From the NCBI GenBank assembly GCA_014860565.1, contig JACZJN010000007.1:1-55120 (forward strand): 55,120 nucleotides of DNA, read 5' to 3'. The notes under the pieces were generated by a model. That model made no database searches and was not told the origin of the DNA. It saw only the letters and a list, made by a program, of their open reading frames with translations. Shown one piece after another: positions 28,940 through 38,508 of the stretch (positions are counted from its first letter, which is position 1; each line of letters opens with the position of its first letter). Source of the stretch: Bacteroidota bacterium. Its GTDB lineage: Bacteria > Bacteroidota > Ignavibacteria > SZUA-365. Both the position numbers and the translations under genes were made by a program.

Positions 28940-30634
28940 TCAGCGGATAACCATTATATGTTTTCGTATGACTTCTCCCTGATTCCTGTATTCGAGGAAG
29001 TAATTTCCTGGCGCGGCTGAGCTGAAAGAGAGCGGCAGCAGCTGCATGCCACTGCTCGCTGCGACGGATCGCGTGAATTGATCCAGCCGTTGTCCGGAAG
29101 CATCATACACGTGAAGCACGCCATCGCTGGCGTCCTGCAGTTGAAGCTGCACGGTCGCTTCGCCACGAACGGGCTGCGGGTACACCTGCATTTCCGTCGC
29201 CACCGGCCTCGAGGTGACCTCAACGATTGCGGAATAATCTGTTGTTCCGTCGGCATCGACCTGCATGAGCCGGTAATAGATCGTGTTTGCTCCGAACAGG
29301 TCGACTGCTCTGCGATCGGAATAGCTGTAGCTCCGCGGGGAGAAAACCGTGCCACCGCCAGCCACGAAATCGAGTTCTTCCCAGTTCTTCTTGTCGCCGG
29401 AGCGCTGGACGTAGAAGCCGAAATTCTGCAATTCCGTCGCGGTCTGCCATTTGAGCTGTACGTCTTTCTCCTGCAGTCGTGCCGAGAATGAAGTGAGTTC
29501 GACAGGGAGCGGATTGTTGACGTCGTCATCGACCTGCACGTTGAAGCGGGAGAGAATCGGACCGATGGGATTGATGAACGTATATCCGCCGGACTTTCCG
29601 AATACCAGACCGACCGGACGGTTCTGGGAGGTGTTGGTGACTACCAGGGAGCCGGAATCGCCGACATCCACGAAGGTCGAACTGCTGAAGGTGACAATCT
29701 GGTTGATGAAACGGGTAACCACACCGTAATTCATATTGATGGTTGCGTTGATGGCGACGACAGAAGTGGTGGTCAACCCGGTTGTCTTCCCGTACTTCTT
29801 CAGGCTCATGCTGACGGAAGCGACCGCAATGGTCGCGGAAGGAATGCCATATCCATCGGTCGGCGTTCTGTTTGAAACGATCCAGGGATCGACGCGCACC
29901 ATCGCGGCATCCATGAGATTGTTCGCGCTGGTCGAATGAATGATGGTTTCATAATCCGCCAGAAATCCGATAGTGTCGGCCGGGTATAGGTTGCATGACA
30001 CGTCGCCGCGTCCGGGCTGAACCACTTTTTCATTCAGCGCTGCGTAGTTGGTCCTCGCAAAGACATGGTTGCAGGACAGTATATAGTAGTTATTGCCGTT
30101 CCTGACACGCACGCCGATCGTCCCGCCGCTGCAATCGTTCCAGTTGCCGGTGGAGACGCCGATGGGCACGGGACGCTCAAGACGGCTCGTGCGGTCGACC
30201 GTTTCCTTTCGGAGTGCGAAGGATTTTGCGTAATCCGTCGTTGGCGCGGATGCAGCCAAAGGTTCGGGCGTGCCACAGACGTAAGTTACGACGGGTATCC
30301 CCGCGAGTTCGTGTGGAAGCGCCTTCGCCGCTTCTTCGGTCTCGGTGAAAATCACGAGCGCCGGAACTTTCTCTAATGTCATGCCTGTACCGAGGCCAAC
30401 CACCCCGTCGATTCCGAGCACCACGTCGGTGATGACATCCTGGATTTCCATGACATGACGAACCGCGGGATCATCGGGCGATAACGTGAATTCCGCTGCT
30501 TCATTGCCGTCCGACTGCTGAGAGAATGTCGGCAGGGGGCCTGTCAGAAAACACAAGGACAGTAACGCCGCGAAAAACAGTACTCGGCAGGAGGGTCTAT
30601 CCGTAACACTCCACGTCGTCCATTTCCTTTTCAT
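28940..30634 (-). CDS. Secreted trypsin-fold serine protease (NAL1-like) with T9SS cassette (protein D)
   Basis: A 564-residue exported protein; GGAGGAAGT precedes the ATG and a signal peptide ends near residue 39. Residues about 45-125 are an N-terminal domain with GVVGLGTGMT and PALVIFTE, typical of the region before NAL1-like trypsin folds. The protease domain (about 155-365) has a complete candidate triad: H190 in SCNHVFA, D242 in LMDAAMV and S327 in GDSGSLVV. The T9SS cassette begins at PLPVELTSF (about 375), with a fibronectin-like domain and sorting signal (YPQPVRGEATVQL). This is the only member of the array with recognisable enzymatic cargo. Substrate unknown. Confidence 0.82.
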   Translation of the reverse strand: MKRKWTTWSVTDRPSCRVLFFAALLSLCFLTGPLPTFSQQSDGNEAAEFTLSPDDPAVRHVMEIQDVITDVVLGIDGVVGLGTGMTLEKVPALVIFTETEEAAKALPHELAGIPVVTYVCGTPEPLAASAPTTDYAKSFALRKETVDRTSRLERPVPIGVSTGNWNDCSGGTIGVRVRNGNNYYILSCNHVFARTNYAALNEKVVQPGRGDVSCNLYPADTIGFLADYETIIHSTSANNLMDAAMVRVDPWIVSNRTPTDGYGIPSATIAVASVSMSLKKYGKTTGLTTTSVVAINATINMNYGVVTRFINQIVTFSSSTFVDVGDSGSLVVTNTSQNRPVGLVFGKSGGYTFINPIGPILSRFNVQVDDDVNNPLPVELTSFSARLQEKDVQLKWQTATELQNFGFYVQRSGDKKNWEELDFVAGGGTVFSPRSYSYSDRRAVDLFGANTIYYRLMQVDADGTTDYSAIVEVTSRPVATEMQVYPQPVRGEATVQLQLQDASDGVLHVYDASGQRLDQFTRSVAASSGMQLLPLSFSSAAPGNYFLEYRNQGEVIRKHIMVIR

Positions 30635-30842
30635 ACTTCCTCCAGAGATACTTCCTGTTCTTGAGAGCTGTCAATGAGCCGCGTGTCGCGAATCATTGTG
30701 TACAGCGCTCAATCTAGCGGCGGTACCTTTCGAGGGACTGAATTCTGGATTACAGCATGCTTACGAATCGCTTACAAGCTGTTCAGAAAGAATAATGGGG
30801 CGTAATCAGGCTGTTTTGTTGGGTTTTTCCGAGGACAGAGAT

Positions 30843-30872
30843 AAAAAAAACCACCCGCGTGCGGGTGGTTTT
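30843..30872 (-). terminator. Rho-independent terminator after gene E
   Basis: AAAACCACCCGC (30847-30858) pairs with GCGGGTGGTTTT (30861-30872). On the minus strand the stem runs into eight T residues. It ends 24 bases from the stop codon of gene E. Confidence 0.88.
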
Positions 30873-30895
30873 GATCGTCCGAGGCAGAAATATTA

Positions 30896-32146
30896 TCAGC
30901 GGTTGGTCATCTTTATGATCTTTTTCACCACGGGAGCCTCTGCACCTGCACGAACCACGAGGAAATAATTTCCATCCATCAGGTCGGCAGTGGGATAGGA
31001 AAGAGTCATGATACCCTGAACAGGGCCGTCATGCAGTGTTGCGACATCCTGCAGCAAATTGTTGTACAGTTTGACGCTCATGTACTCCTCTTCCTTTGCG
31101 CCGATTTGAACCTGCAAGGAATTATCGAAGGGCTGAGGGAAGGTATTCAGCAGGAGCGAGGCCGGGGTTGCCGATGCTCGGTCTGCCCTTACAATGGCTG
31201 AATAATCGCTCGTTCCGTCACGATCGATCTGATGCAGACGATAGAAAACCGCCCCGGAAGACCAGTCTGGTGTCCCATCCAGATACTCGTATTTTTTCGG
31301 CGAGAAGGTAGTCCCGAATCCCGCAACGAAGCCGATTTCCTTCCAGCTGTCACGATCCGTGCTGCGTTCGATCTTGAAGCCGTAGTTATTGAGTTCCGTG
31401 GACGTAGTCCAGTTCAGGCGCACGACGTCGTCGAGCACCGAACAGCGGAATGAAGTGAGCTCGACGGGGAGTGCATTCGGCTCGAAGGAAATGTTGTCGA
31501 TCTCGAAGTTGCCACTGGGGCGATTACAATTACTTGTTCCGCCGTACAGTGAACTGCGCGTGAGGCGGACGTATCCACCGTTCGGGACCGTGGAGTTATA
31601 GAACGCGGTAGTAGAGCCGGTACTGCCCACATCAAAAAATTGACCGCTGGAGTCAGGATAAAAGAATGGCGCACCAAGGATCGTTCCAGGGTACGGGTTT
31701 TTGTTGGCATCGAGCGTCGTGACACGCATGGTGCCATGAGCGCCGCCTCCAATACCGTACATCGTAAAGATGAAGGACCCATTCAATCCATAGGGAAAGG
31801 GTCCGAACTCGATGAAGTCTCTCGGGTTTTCAAAGAATAAACGGCGATCCGGACGCCTGTTAGAGCCAGCGTTTGAGATGCTTAATTCACCATTCGCCGG
31901 GAACGTCCCACTATAACAAAATTGAGTATGCGACTCCCCACCAAATCTGGAAATGATGGGATGCGCAGCGATGAGACGCCGCCCATTTGTCAGATTTGGT
32001 TGCGTCATAGCTGGGGGATACCATGCTCCGAGAGACCCAGTAGTCAGGTTGATCCCATCAAAAGTAATCATCGTCGTCTGCGCGGACAGAGGACTGGCCA
32101 TTGCCGTGAGCAGAACGAGAGCTATTATCAATACAGAAATGCGCAT
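30896..32146 (-). CDS. Secreted T9SS cassette protein E
   Basis: A 416-residue exported protein, the upstream-most member of the minus-strand array. GAGGAGAC precedes the ATG; the signal peptide ends LSAQ. Unique cargo (about 24-220) includes RDFIEFGPFPYGLNGSFIF, GTMRVTTLDANKN, GGYVRLTRSS and NFEIDNISFE, the same IEFGP...IDNI layout as A-C. The cassette from LPVELTSFRC is clearly related but more diverged, with a T9SS end (FPQPFDNSLQV, LMDGNYFLVV). It has its own terminator. Cargo function unknown; a surface adhesin or binding module is possible. Confidence 0.82.
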   Translation of the reverse strand: MRISVLIIALVLLTAMASPLSAQTTMITFDGINLTTGSLGAWYPPAMTQPNLTNGRRLIAAHPIISRFGGESHTQFCYSGTFPANGELSISNAGSNRRPDRRLFFENPRDFIEFGPFPYGLNGSFIFTMYGIGGGAHGTMRVTTLDANKNPYPGTILGAPFFYPDSSGQFFDVGSTGSTTAFYNSTVPNGGYVRLTRSSLYGGTSNCNRPSGNFEIDNISFEPNALPVELTSFRCSVLDDVVRLNWTTSTELNNYGFKIERSTDRDSWKEIGFVAGFGTTFSPKKYEYLDGTPDWSSGAVFYRLHQIDRDGTSDYSAIVRADRASATPASLLLNTFPQPFDNSLQVQIGAKEEEYMSVKLYNNLLQDVATLHDGPVQGIMTLSYPTADLMDGNYFLVVRAGAEAPVVKKIIKMTNR

Positions 32147-32852
32147 TACTGTCTCCTCTCAAATGCTTTTTTATGTGGAAAAATCGAATTATCCGTACTG
32201 ATGCGAATTCCATGCCAACTTGTGGATTTGCCGGGGTTGTTTCTCTAAGCAAGCACTAAGTGCTTTATTATCAAGGATATGTCCGGAGTCTTGGGATGCC
32301 GTTGCATCGATGTTTGCGTGATTTTATCGCGCACCTCGAGCTGAAGCTCCCGCGTTTTATGCAGTAGATTGCATACTGCCTCCCTGAAGCCGGGTAACCA
32401 TGGAGATTTTTCGTGATGCTGAGACCTAATATCGTACAACAAATCCGATTTCATCCTCATTTCAGCAGCCGACATCCCACGCCAACTTCATACAGAGTAG
32501 CGGTTTGCCAGCATCTTTTCACGAGGAACGTGAAAATGGCACTTCCGTGGACTATGCAATCTGTTCCCTATTCATTTGGTTGAATAGCATGTAGTCGGTT
32601 CAGTGAATAGCTACAAAATCTGAATAAGGAAGGAAAAACAACCGGAATGAGATGGAATCCAGGCTGACGACTGAATTCTGTTCCAAGCGAATCTGCATTT
32701 GATCTGAAATGGAATGTGCGTATACTCCAACTCATCAGAACTCACCCTGGAACTGTATCCGAAGAGCCGCGCACCGGCCGGTGCGAATCTTTCCATATTT
32801 CTGTCGCATTGCCCGATCCATGGTCGGTATCGCGTCGGATTGATGATAGTGA
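32147..32852. other. Long A/T-rich gap between divergent genes
   Basis: About 700 bases between the divergent gene E and the large sensor kinase. A 76-codon minus-strand frame (32245-32475) starts with ATG but shows no recognisable family and no ribosome-binding site. I see no RNA gene. Promoters for both flanking genes should lie here. Confidence 0.5.
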
Positions 32853-35800
32853 ATGACCCGAACGCCTGTTTTTTCCAGAGCATGGACAATATTTCTCCTC
32901 ACCTCCCGACTGCTGGTCCCGGCAGCCGTGGGGGCGCTTTCGTTTTCCGCACAGGCGCAGAATCTCCTCGAACCCCACGGCAAGGTTGTCTTCGAGAGGC
33001 TTTCGGTGGAGGAGGGACTCTCGCAGGGGACCGTGCGATGCATGCTTCAAGACAATGACGGATTTCTGTGGGTGGGGACGGAAGACGGTCTGAACAAATA
33101 CGACGGCTACACCTTCTCTCACTATCATCATCACCTCAACGATCCCCGCAGTATCAGCGACAACACGATCAACGCGCTGCTGCTGACCGCCGATGGAGCG
33201 TTGTGGATCGGAACGAATGACGGATTGAATCGATTCGATCCGGTCACCGAACACTTCGGGCATTTTCGCCACGATCCAGCGAACGATGGCAGCCTGAGTG
33301 ATAACCGTGTGTATTCGCTTCTCGAGGGGGTGGATGGCGCGCTCTGGGTGGGCACCTTCAACGGACTCAACCGGCTTGATCGTGCCACGGGTCGATTCCG
33401 TCGCTATCAGCACGGACTCGGAGAGAGGGGTATGCCCGAATATGAAAGCGTGACCGCGCTCGGTCTCGAACCGTCGCAGCACGGAAATACGCTGCTCGTG
33501 GGGACCTGGGGTTCCGGCCTTCTGCGATTCGACCCGCGTGGGGGCCGTTTCGAGCGCATATTCAGCGACCTGGCGCCGCGCTCGGAGCAGGAGCGCTCCT
33601 GGGTCAATCAGATCTATACCACCAGAGAGGGCGAGGTACTGGTGGCCGACGGGAATCTGTCCACCTATGATCCCGTGAACAGGCAACTGCGCCACCATTG
33701 GCCGCGGCGCGATGCGGACGATGATCGCGGCGTGCAGAGCATTCTGAAAACCAGCGACGGTTCGCTCTACGCAGGTCTGCAGCATGACCTGGGCCTCGTG
33801 AAGTTGGATGCGTCGTTCCGCTTCGTCCGCGGCTTCAGTAACGACGTCCACGACGCTACCAGCCTGAGCCAGGGATGGGTGTTCTGCCTCTTCGAAGATC
33901 GCGGCGGCGTGATTTGGATCGGAACAGGCGATGGACTCAGCAAACTGATTCCCTCGCAGCAGCGATTTCTGAATTACGCGCCCGATCCGGCGATCGCCAA
34001 CAGCCTCAGCGGTGGACAGGTTACGGCCGTGCTCGTCACCAAAACCGGGGCGGTCTGGATCGGCACGCGACGCGATGGCATCACCGTCGTGGACAAGGCC
34101 CACGGCAAGGTCACATATTACCGCGGACAGCCGGGACGCAAGGGAGCGCTCAACACCGATGAAATCATTTCGCTCGCCGAAGACAGCCGCGGGCACATAT
34201 GGGTAGGAACATGGGGCGGAGGTTTGAATCTGTTCGACCCGAAGGCGGGCGCGTTTCGGGCCTATAGGATGAATCCGACCAAGCCTGCGAGTGTGCCGGA
34301 CGATTTCATTGGAGCGATATGCGAAAGCCGGCGTGGCGAACTCTGGATCGGGACACCCAATGGCGTCGGCGTGTTGAACCTCGATTCCATCGAGGCTGGA
34401 CAGTTCCGCGTGTTCCGCCATCGTCCGGGCGACAGCACGTCTCTCGGCGACCGACGGGCCGATGCCATATTCGAAGACAGCCGCGGCGCGATCTGGATCG
34501 GGACCTGGTCGGGAGGACTCAGCCGATTTGACCGGGAGTCGGGGCGATTCACACAATTCAGACATGAACCCTATGATTCGACCACCCTCAGCAGCAACAA
34601 GGTGCTCTGTTTTGCCGAGGACCGGAAGGGGAATCTCTGGATCGGGACCTGGGGTGGCGGACTCGATCGGTATGATCGCAGCCACAACCGCTTTATTCAC
34701 TTCACCGAGGATTCCGGCTTGCCGAACGCTCAGGTCGTATCCATCGTCGAGGATTGGAAAGACCGGCTCTGGGTAGCGACCAACAACGGACTCTCTCGCT
34801 TCGACGCGGATCGGCGTGGCTTTCGGAACTTCGACCTGAGGGACGGTCTTCCCGGCTACCGCTATGGACATGAGGCAATGGCCGCTGATGCGCGCTCTGG
34901 CGAAATATGGGTCGGAGGCCGCATCGGCGTCACCATGTTTCATCCAGACAGTATTGAAGGTCCTGCAAAACCGCCGCCCGTTACCCTGACCGCGATTCAC
35001 ATCACCCGGTTGAGTGAGGGTCAGAGCAGGACGATTGCGTTGACAGGAAGTTCGGCAATAGACTCACTGATCCTGACTGCCTCAGATAATATCGTATCCA
35101 TCGAATTCGCCGCGCTCGATTTTCGCAATCCGAAAAAAAATGAATACGCGTGGAAGCTTGAGGGCTTTCAGGAGAGCTGGGTGCCGATCGGGACGCGGCG
35201 CGAATTGACGTTCACCGACCTGAGCCCGGGCACGTATATGCTGTACCTGCGAGGTGCCAACAGCGACGGCGTGTGGAGTACGTTGGGGCGAGTCCTGACC
35301 ATCACCGTGCTGCCACCCTGGTGGAGAACGACCATTGCATACCTGTTATACATCTGCGTGTTTCTCTCTCTGATCCTCCTGTTCATAGGCGGTATGCGTC
35401 GGCGCATCATGCGGAAGGAACGTGCACAGCTCGACCTTCTCGAATCCGAATTGCGCTTTCAGACAATCGCGGCGCAATCGCGGGCGCTGCAGTCGGAGAA
35501 TGAGCGCAAGGAACTGGAACTGCAGAAAGCGGAGGAATTACGCAGCGCGTATCAGGCGCTCGAGGACGCCCATGAATTTCTGAAGTCCGCGCAGACAAGG
35601 CTTTCGGGCATCCTTGCACTCGCATCCGACGCGTTTATTTCCGTTGATGGAAATCAGCTGATCACGCTCTTTAACAGCACCGCCGAACAGGTGTTCGGCT
35701 ACAGCGAGGCCGAACTCCTCGGAAAGCCCCTGCAGCAGCTCCTCCCCGATGCATTCGTGTCCGAACAGGTGAAGCTTGCCGCCGCGGAACATGCCGATGA

Positions 35801-37679
35801 AGCCAGCCGGCGAATCGCGGAGAATCTGCGTCTCTGGGGGCGGCGGAAGAATGGCGAGACCTTCCATGCGGAGGCGTCGATTTCCCGACTCGAGCTTGCC
35901 GGTGAGGTGATCTTTACCGTGATGCTGCGCGACATAACACGAAGGCTGCGGACGCAGGAGCAGCTTGAACAACTCTCGCGAGCGGTGGAGCAGAGCCCTG
36001 GTATCGTCATCATCACGAATACCGCAGGGGATATCGAATACGTGAATCCGAAATTCACTGAGGTGAGCGGCTACACTTTCGAAGAAATCGCAGGACGGAA
36101 TCCGCGACTGCTCAAATCGGAATTCACACAGAAAACAGTTTACGTCGACATGTGGCAGACGCTCCGCTCAGGGAAGGAGTGGAGGGGAGAATTGCGGAAC
36201 CAAAGGAAGGACGGTTCGGCGTACTGGGTCTCCAGTTCCGTTTCCTCTATCAAGAACAGTGACGGGGAAGTGACGCATTACATCGGTATCCAGGAGGATA
36301 TCACTTCCAGGAAGGAAACGGAAGAGAAGTTGCTGCAGCACACGGAAGATCTCGAGATGATCAACCGTATCGTCAAGACCGTGAATCGGGAATTCGATTT
36401 AATGCGCCTGATCCGCATGCTGCTCGAGCAGGGAATGGCCCTGCTGCCGTGGGCCGATTCAGGCGCAGTGCTGATTCGTGAAGAACCAGAAAAACCATTC
36501 CGACTCGTCGACGTCATAGGAATGGACCGCGACGCGTCCTGGGAAGAAATCTCCGAGGAGGACATCGCCGAGGGGCTGCTCTCGGGTGCCTCCGCGATCA
36601 AGGAAGGGCTGTACATCGTCGAGGGGCAGTCGACTCCGCAGGAGGATGAGAAATGCGGTCTGGGAGGCCTGTATACGCTGCTTGCCCTGGAAGTGCACTG
36701 GACCGGCGTAGAGCAGGAACTGCAGCACGCCAGTTATATCGTTTTCGGAAGCCACGCGGAGAATACCAGAATTACGGGAAAGGATGTGGTTCGCATCAGC
36801 CATTTCCGGGAGCACGCCGTTTCAGCGCTCGCGAAAGCGTCGGCCATGCGTGTGCTGCAGGACAAGAACAACGAACTGCTTCGCACGCAGGAGCAATTGA
36901 TCATGCAGCAGAAAATGGCGTCGCTCGGGCAGCTGACGGCAGGTATTGCGCATGAAATCCGTAATCCTCTCAACTTTGTCAACAACTTCGCCATCAGCGC
37001 CATCGAGTTGATCGCGGAGATTCAGGAGGCAACGGCGAAAGGGGAAGAAACCCACGAGATGTTCGAAGACCTGCGCCTCGCCTCCGAACGCATTCTCGAC
37101 CACGGGAAACGCGCCAACAGCATCGTCGATTCCATGCTGCTTCACGCCCGGAGAAACACCGGCATTCGTCAGAGCATGAATATCAACGCCATGCTTGAGG
37201 AGGCGGCGAACCTCGCGTATCACGGCATGCGCGCCCGGGTTTCCGATTTCACCGTCAACATCGTCCGCCAATTCGACGACAACGTCCCGGAGCTGCACGG
37301 CGTGCAGCAGGATATCAGCAGGGTGTTCCTGAATCTGCTCAACAACGCTCTGTTCGCCGTGCGGGAGAAAAAGGAAGTCCAGCCCAGCGGGTCGCCGTTC
37401 GTGCCGGAAGTCGTCGTCAGGAGCACGGCGGACGATCGGTACGTCGAAGTGCGGATAAGCGATAACGGGATGGGAATATCCCCAGAAGCGGTCGACCAGA
37501 TCTTCCAGCCCTTTTACACCACTAAAACTTCCGGAGAGGGCACGGGCCTCGGCCTCTCACTCAGCTACGACATCATCGTCAACGGTTATGGAGGGGAACT
37601 GTTCGTCGACCAGGACTATAAGGACGGCGCCGCGTTCGTCATTCGTTTGCCGATCCGGGGGAGTGCACACCCGTCGTGA
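32853..37679 (+). CDS. Giant sensor histidine kinase with two-component propellers, PAS and GAF-like domains
   Basis: A 1608-residue transmembrane kinase. After a signal peptide (residues about 1-36) come at least eleven Reg_prop blades such as GALWIGTNDGLNRFD, forming one or two large periplasmic propellers (about 50-700), then a Y_Y_Y domain (about 745-820), one transmembrane segment (about 827-849), a coiled coil, two PAS domains (about 918-1035 and 1036-1155), a GAF-like region (about 1170-1340), HisKA with H1367 in GIAHEIRNP, and HATPase_c (N box NLLNNALFAV, GTGLGLSLS). No receiver or DNA-binding domain is fused, unlike many Bacteroidota hybrid regulators, and no response regulator lies next to it. 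Related sensors respond to glycans. Confidence 0.9.
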   Translation: MTRTPVFSRAWTIFLLTSRLLVPAAVGALSFSAQAQNLLEPHGKVVFERLSVEEGLSQGTVRCMLQDNDGFLWVGTEDGLNKYDGYTFSHYHHHLNDPRSISDNTINALLLTADGALWIGTNDGLNRFDPVTEHFGHFRHDPANDGSLSDNRVYSLLEGVDGALWVGTFNGLNRLDRATGRFRRYQHGLGERGMPEYESVTALGLEPSQHGNTLLVGTWGSGLLRFDPRGGRFERIFSDLAPRSEQERSWVNQIYTTREGEVLVADGNLSTYDPVNRQLRHHWPRRDADDDRGVQSILKTSDGSLYAGLQHDLGLVKLDASFRFVRGFSNDVHDATSLSQGWVFCLFEDRGGVIWIGTGDGLSKLIPSQQRFLNYAPDPAIANSLSGGQVTAVLVTKTGAVWIGTRRDGITVVDKAHGKVTYYRGQPGRKGALNTDEIISLAEDSRGHIWVGTWGGGLNLFDPKAGAFRAYRMNPTKPASVPDDFIGAICESRRGELWIGTPNGVGVLNLDSIEAGQFRVFRHRPGDSTSLGDRRADAIFEDSRGAIWIGTWSGGLSRFDRESGRFTQFRHEPYDSTTLSSNKVLCFAEDRKGNLWIGTWGGGLDRYDRSHNRFIHFTEDSGLPNAQVVSIVEDWKDRLWVATNNGLSRFDADRRGFRNFDLRDGLPGYRYGHEAMAADARSGEIWVGGRIGVTMFHPDSIEGPAKPPPVTLTAIHITRLSEGQSRTIALTGSSAIDSLILTASDNIVSIEFAALDFRNPKKNEYAWKLEGFQESWVPIGTRRELTFTDLSPGTYMLYLRGANSDGVWSTLGRVLTITVLPPWWRTTIAYLLYICVFLSLILLFIGGMRRRIMRKERAQLDLLESELRFQTIAAQSRALQSENERKELELQKAEELRSAYQALEDAHEFLKSAQTRLSGILALASDAFISVDGNQLITLFNSTAEQVFGYSEAELLGKPLQQLLPDAFVSEQVKLAAAEHADEASRRIAENLRLWGRRKNGETFHAEASISRLELAGEVIFTVMLRDITRRLRTQEQLEQLSRAVEQSPGIVIITNTAGDIEYVNPKFTEVSGYTFEEIAGRNPRLLKSEFTQKTVYVDMWQTLRSGKEWRGELRNQRKDGSAYWVSSSVSSIKNSDGEVTHYIGIQEDITSRKETEEKLLQHTEDLEMINRIVKTVNREFDLMRLIRMLLEQGMALLPWADSGAVLIREEPEKPFRLVDVIGMDRDASWEEISEEDIAEGLLSGASAIKEGLYIVEGQSTPQEDEKCGLGGLYTLLALEVHWTGVEQELQHASYIVFGSHAENTRITGKDVVRISHFREHAVSALAKASAMRVLQDKNNELLRTQEQLIMQQKMASLGQLTAGIAHEIRNPLNFVNNFAISAIELIAEIQEATAKGEETHEMFEDLRLASERILDHGKRANSIVDSMLLHARRNTGIRQSMNINAMLEEAANLAYHGMRARVSDFTVNIVRQFDDNVPELHGVQQDISRVFLNLLNNALFAVREKKEVQPSGSPFVPEVVVRSTADDRYVEVRISDNGMGISPEAVDQIFQPFYTTKTSGEGTGLGLSLSYDIIVNGYGGELFVDQDYKDGAAFVIRLPIRGSAHPS

Positions 37680-37731
37680 CGGCGTGCTGCGGGAAGCGGC
37701 GGAAGTGCTGCGATGACACGCTCTTCCTATG

Positions 37732-37761
37732 AAAAAAAAACCACCCCGGTTTGGGTGGTTT
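37732..37761. terminator. Bidirectional terminator between convergent genes
   Basis: AAACCACCC (37738-37746) pairs with GGGTGGTTT (37753-37761) around a 6-base loop. The nine A residues before it become a T tract on the minus strand, serving the rubrerythrin gene; the plus side serves the sensor kinase less well. Confidence 0.82.
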
Positions 37762-37797
37762 CTTCTTCAATCGATGCGCGGGCGCGGAAGAGGCCGA

Positions 37798-38412
37798 TTA
37801 CTTGACCGTAATATAGCGGTCTTTCCCGGTCATGCAGATTCCGCAGCGGGCGGGAGCATTCCCTTCGTACGTATTTCCACAGGTGGGGCAAACGAGATAC
37901 TGTCCCGACAGCGAGGATTCCTTTTTGGAACCCAGCGCCTGGAGCGCCTTCTCATACAGTGCCTTGTGCCGCTGCTCGGTGCGGTACGCGTAATTCATCG
38001 ACACCGAGGCAAGGGTGGCTTTTTCAGCAGAGGCGGTTTTCAGGAATTCAGGATACATGGTCGTGACTTCGTAGGATTCGCCCTTGATGGCATCTTGCAG
38101 ATTTTCCTTTGTGGATTTGACGGTGAATTCAGGTTTGACAACCGCCATCGATTCACCCATATCCTCTAGCACGGCCCGATGGTTCGCGGCATGGATCCCT
38201 TCCGATTTCGAAGCTGCTTCGAAGAGGACCGCGATTTTCGAGAAGCCTTCCTCGCGCGCTTTTTTTGCATACGCGGAGTATTTCGCGCTCGCAGTCGTTT
38301 CCCCCTTGATGGCATCTTTCAGATTGACAGTGGTCTTGGTCGGCTTCGCCGACGCAAAGGATGCAGCGAAGGCAAACAGGAGAAGTGTTGAGAGGAAAAA
38401 ACGGAATTTCAT
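37798..38412 (-). CDS. Exported rubrerythrin
   Basis: A 204-residue rubrerythrin with an N-terminal signal peptide of about 22 residues (ending FASA), so an envelope location is predicted; classical rubrerythrins are cytoplasmic. The di-iron helices carry IKGETTASAKY, FEAASKSEGIHAANH, IKGESYE and TEQRHKALYE, which supply the Glu and His ligands. A C-terminal rubredoxin-like [Fe(SCys)4] site has CPTC and CGIC. The family reduces hydrogen peroxide. It is the last gene of the DUF2231/regulator/kinase cluster, 79 bases after the kinase, and has its own phased repeat array in that gap. Confidence 0.88.
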   Translation of the reverse strand: MKFRFFLSTLLLFAFAASFASAKPTKTTVNLKDAIKGETTASAKYSAYAKKAREEGFSKIAVLFEAASKSEGIHAANHRAVLEDMGESMAVVKPEFTVKSTKENLQDAIKGESYEVTTMYPEFLKTASAEKATLASVSMNYAYRTEQRHKALYEKALQALGSKKESSLSGQYLVCPTCGNTYEGNAPARCGICMTGKDRYITVK

Positions 38413-38479
38413 TATCAGGACTCCAGAAGTGAAGTGAAAAATATTGCATGCAACTTACGACACTCAACCTCTGAGCGAG

Positions 38480-38508
38480 ATTAAGGGAAACTTAAAAGTT
38501 GCTTAGAA
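38480..38508 (-). promoter_or_regulatory. Three 11-bp-phased CTTA repeats upstream of rubrerythrin gene
   Basis: On the plus strand ATTAAG (38480), CTTAAA (38491) and CTTAGA (38502) recur at exactly 11-base steps, overlapping the kinase stop codon. The OmpR/PhoB family typically binds direct repeats with this spacing. The minus-strand element TAAGTTGCAT at about 38448-38457, which may be a -10 region, also appears as TAACTTGCAT upstream of the DUF2231 gene. Confidence 0.55.

Noticed and set aside
32245-32475. 76-codon minus-strand frame
   Set aside because: It starts with ATG but has no ribosome-binding site, no recognisable family and no supporting context.
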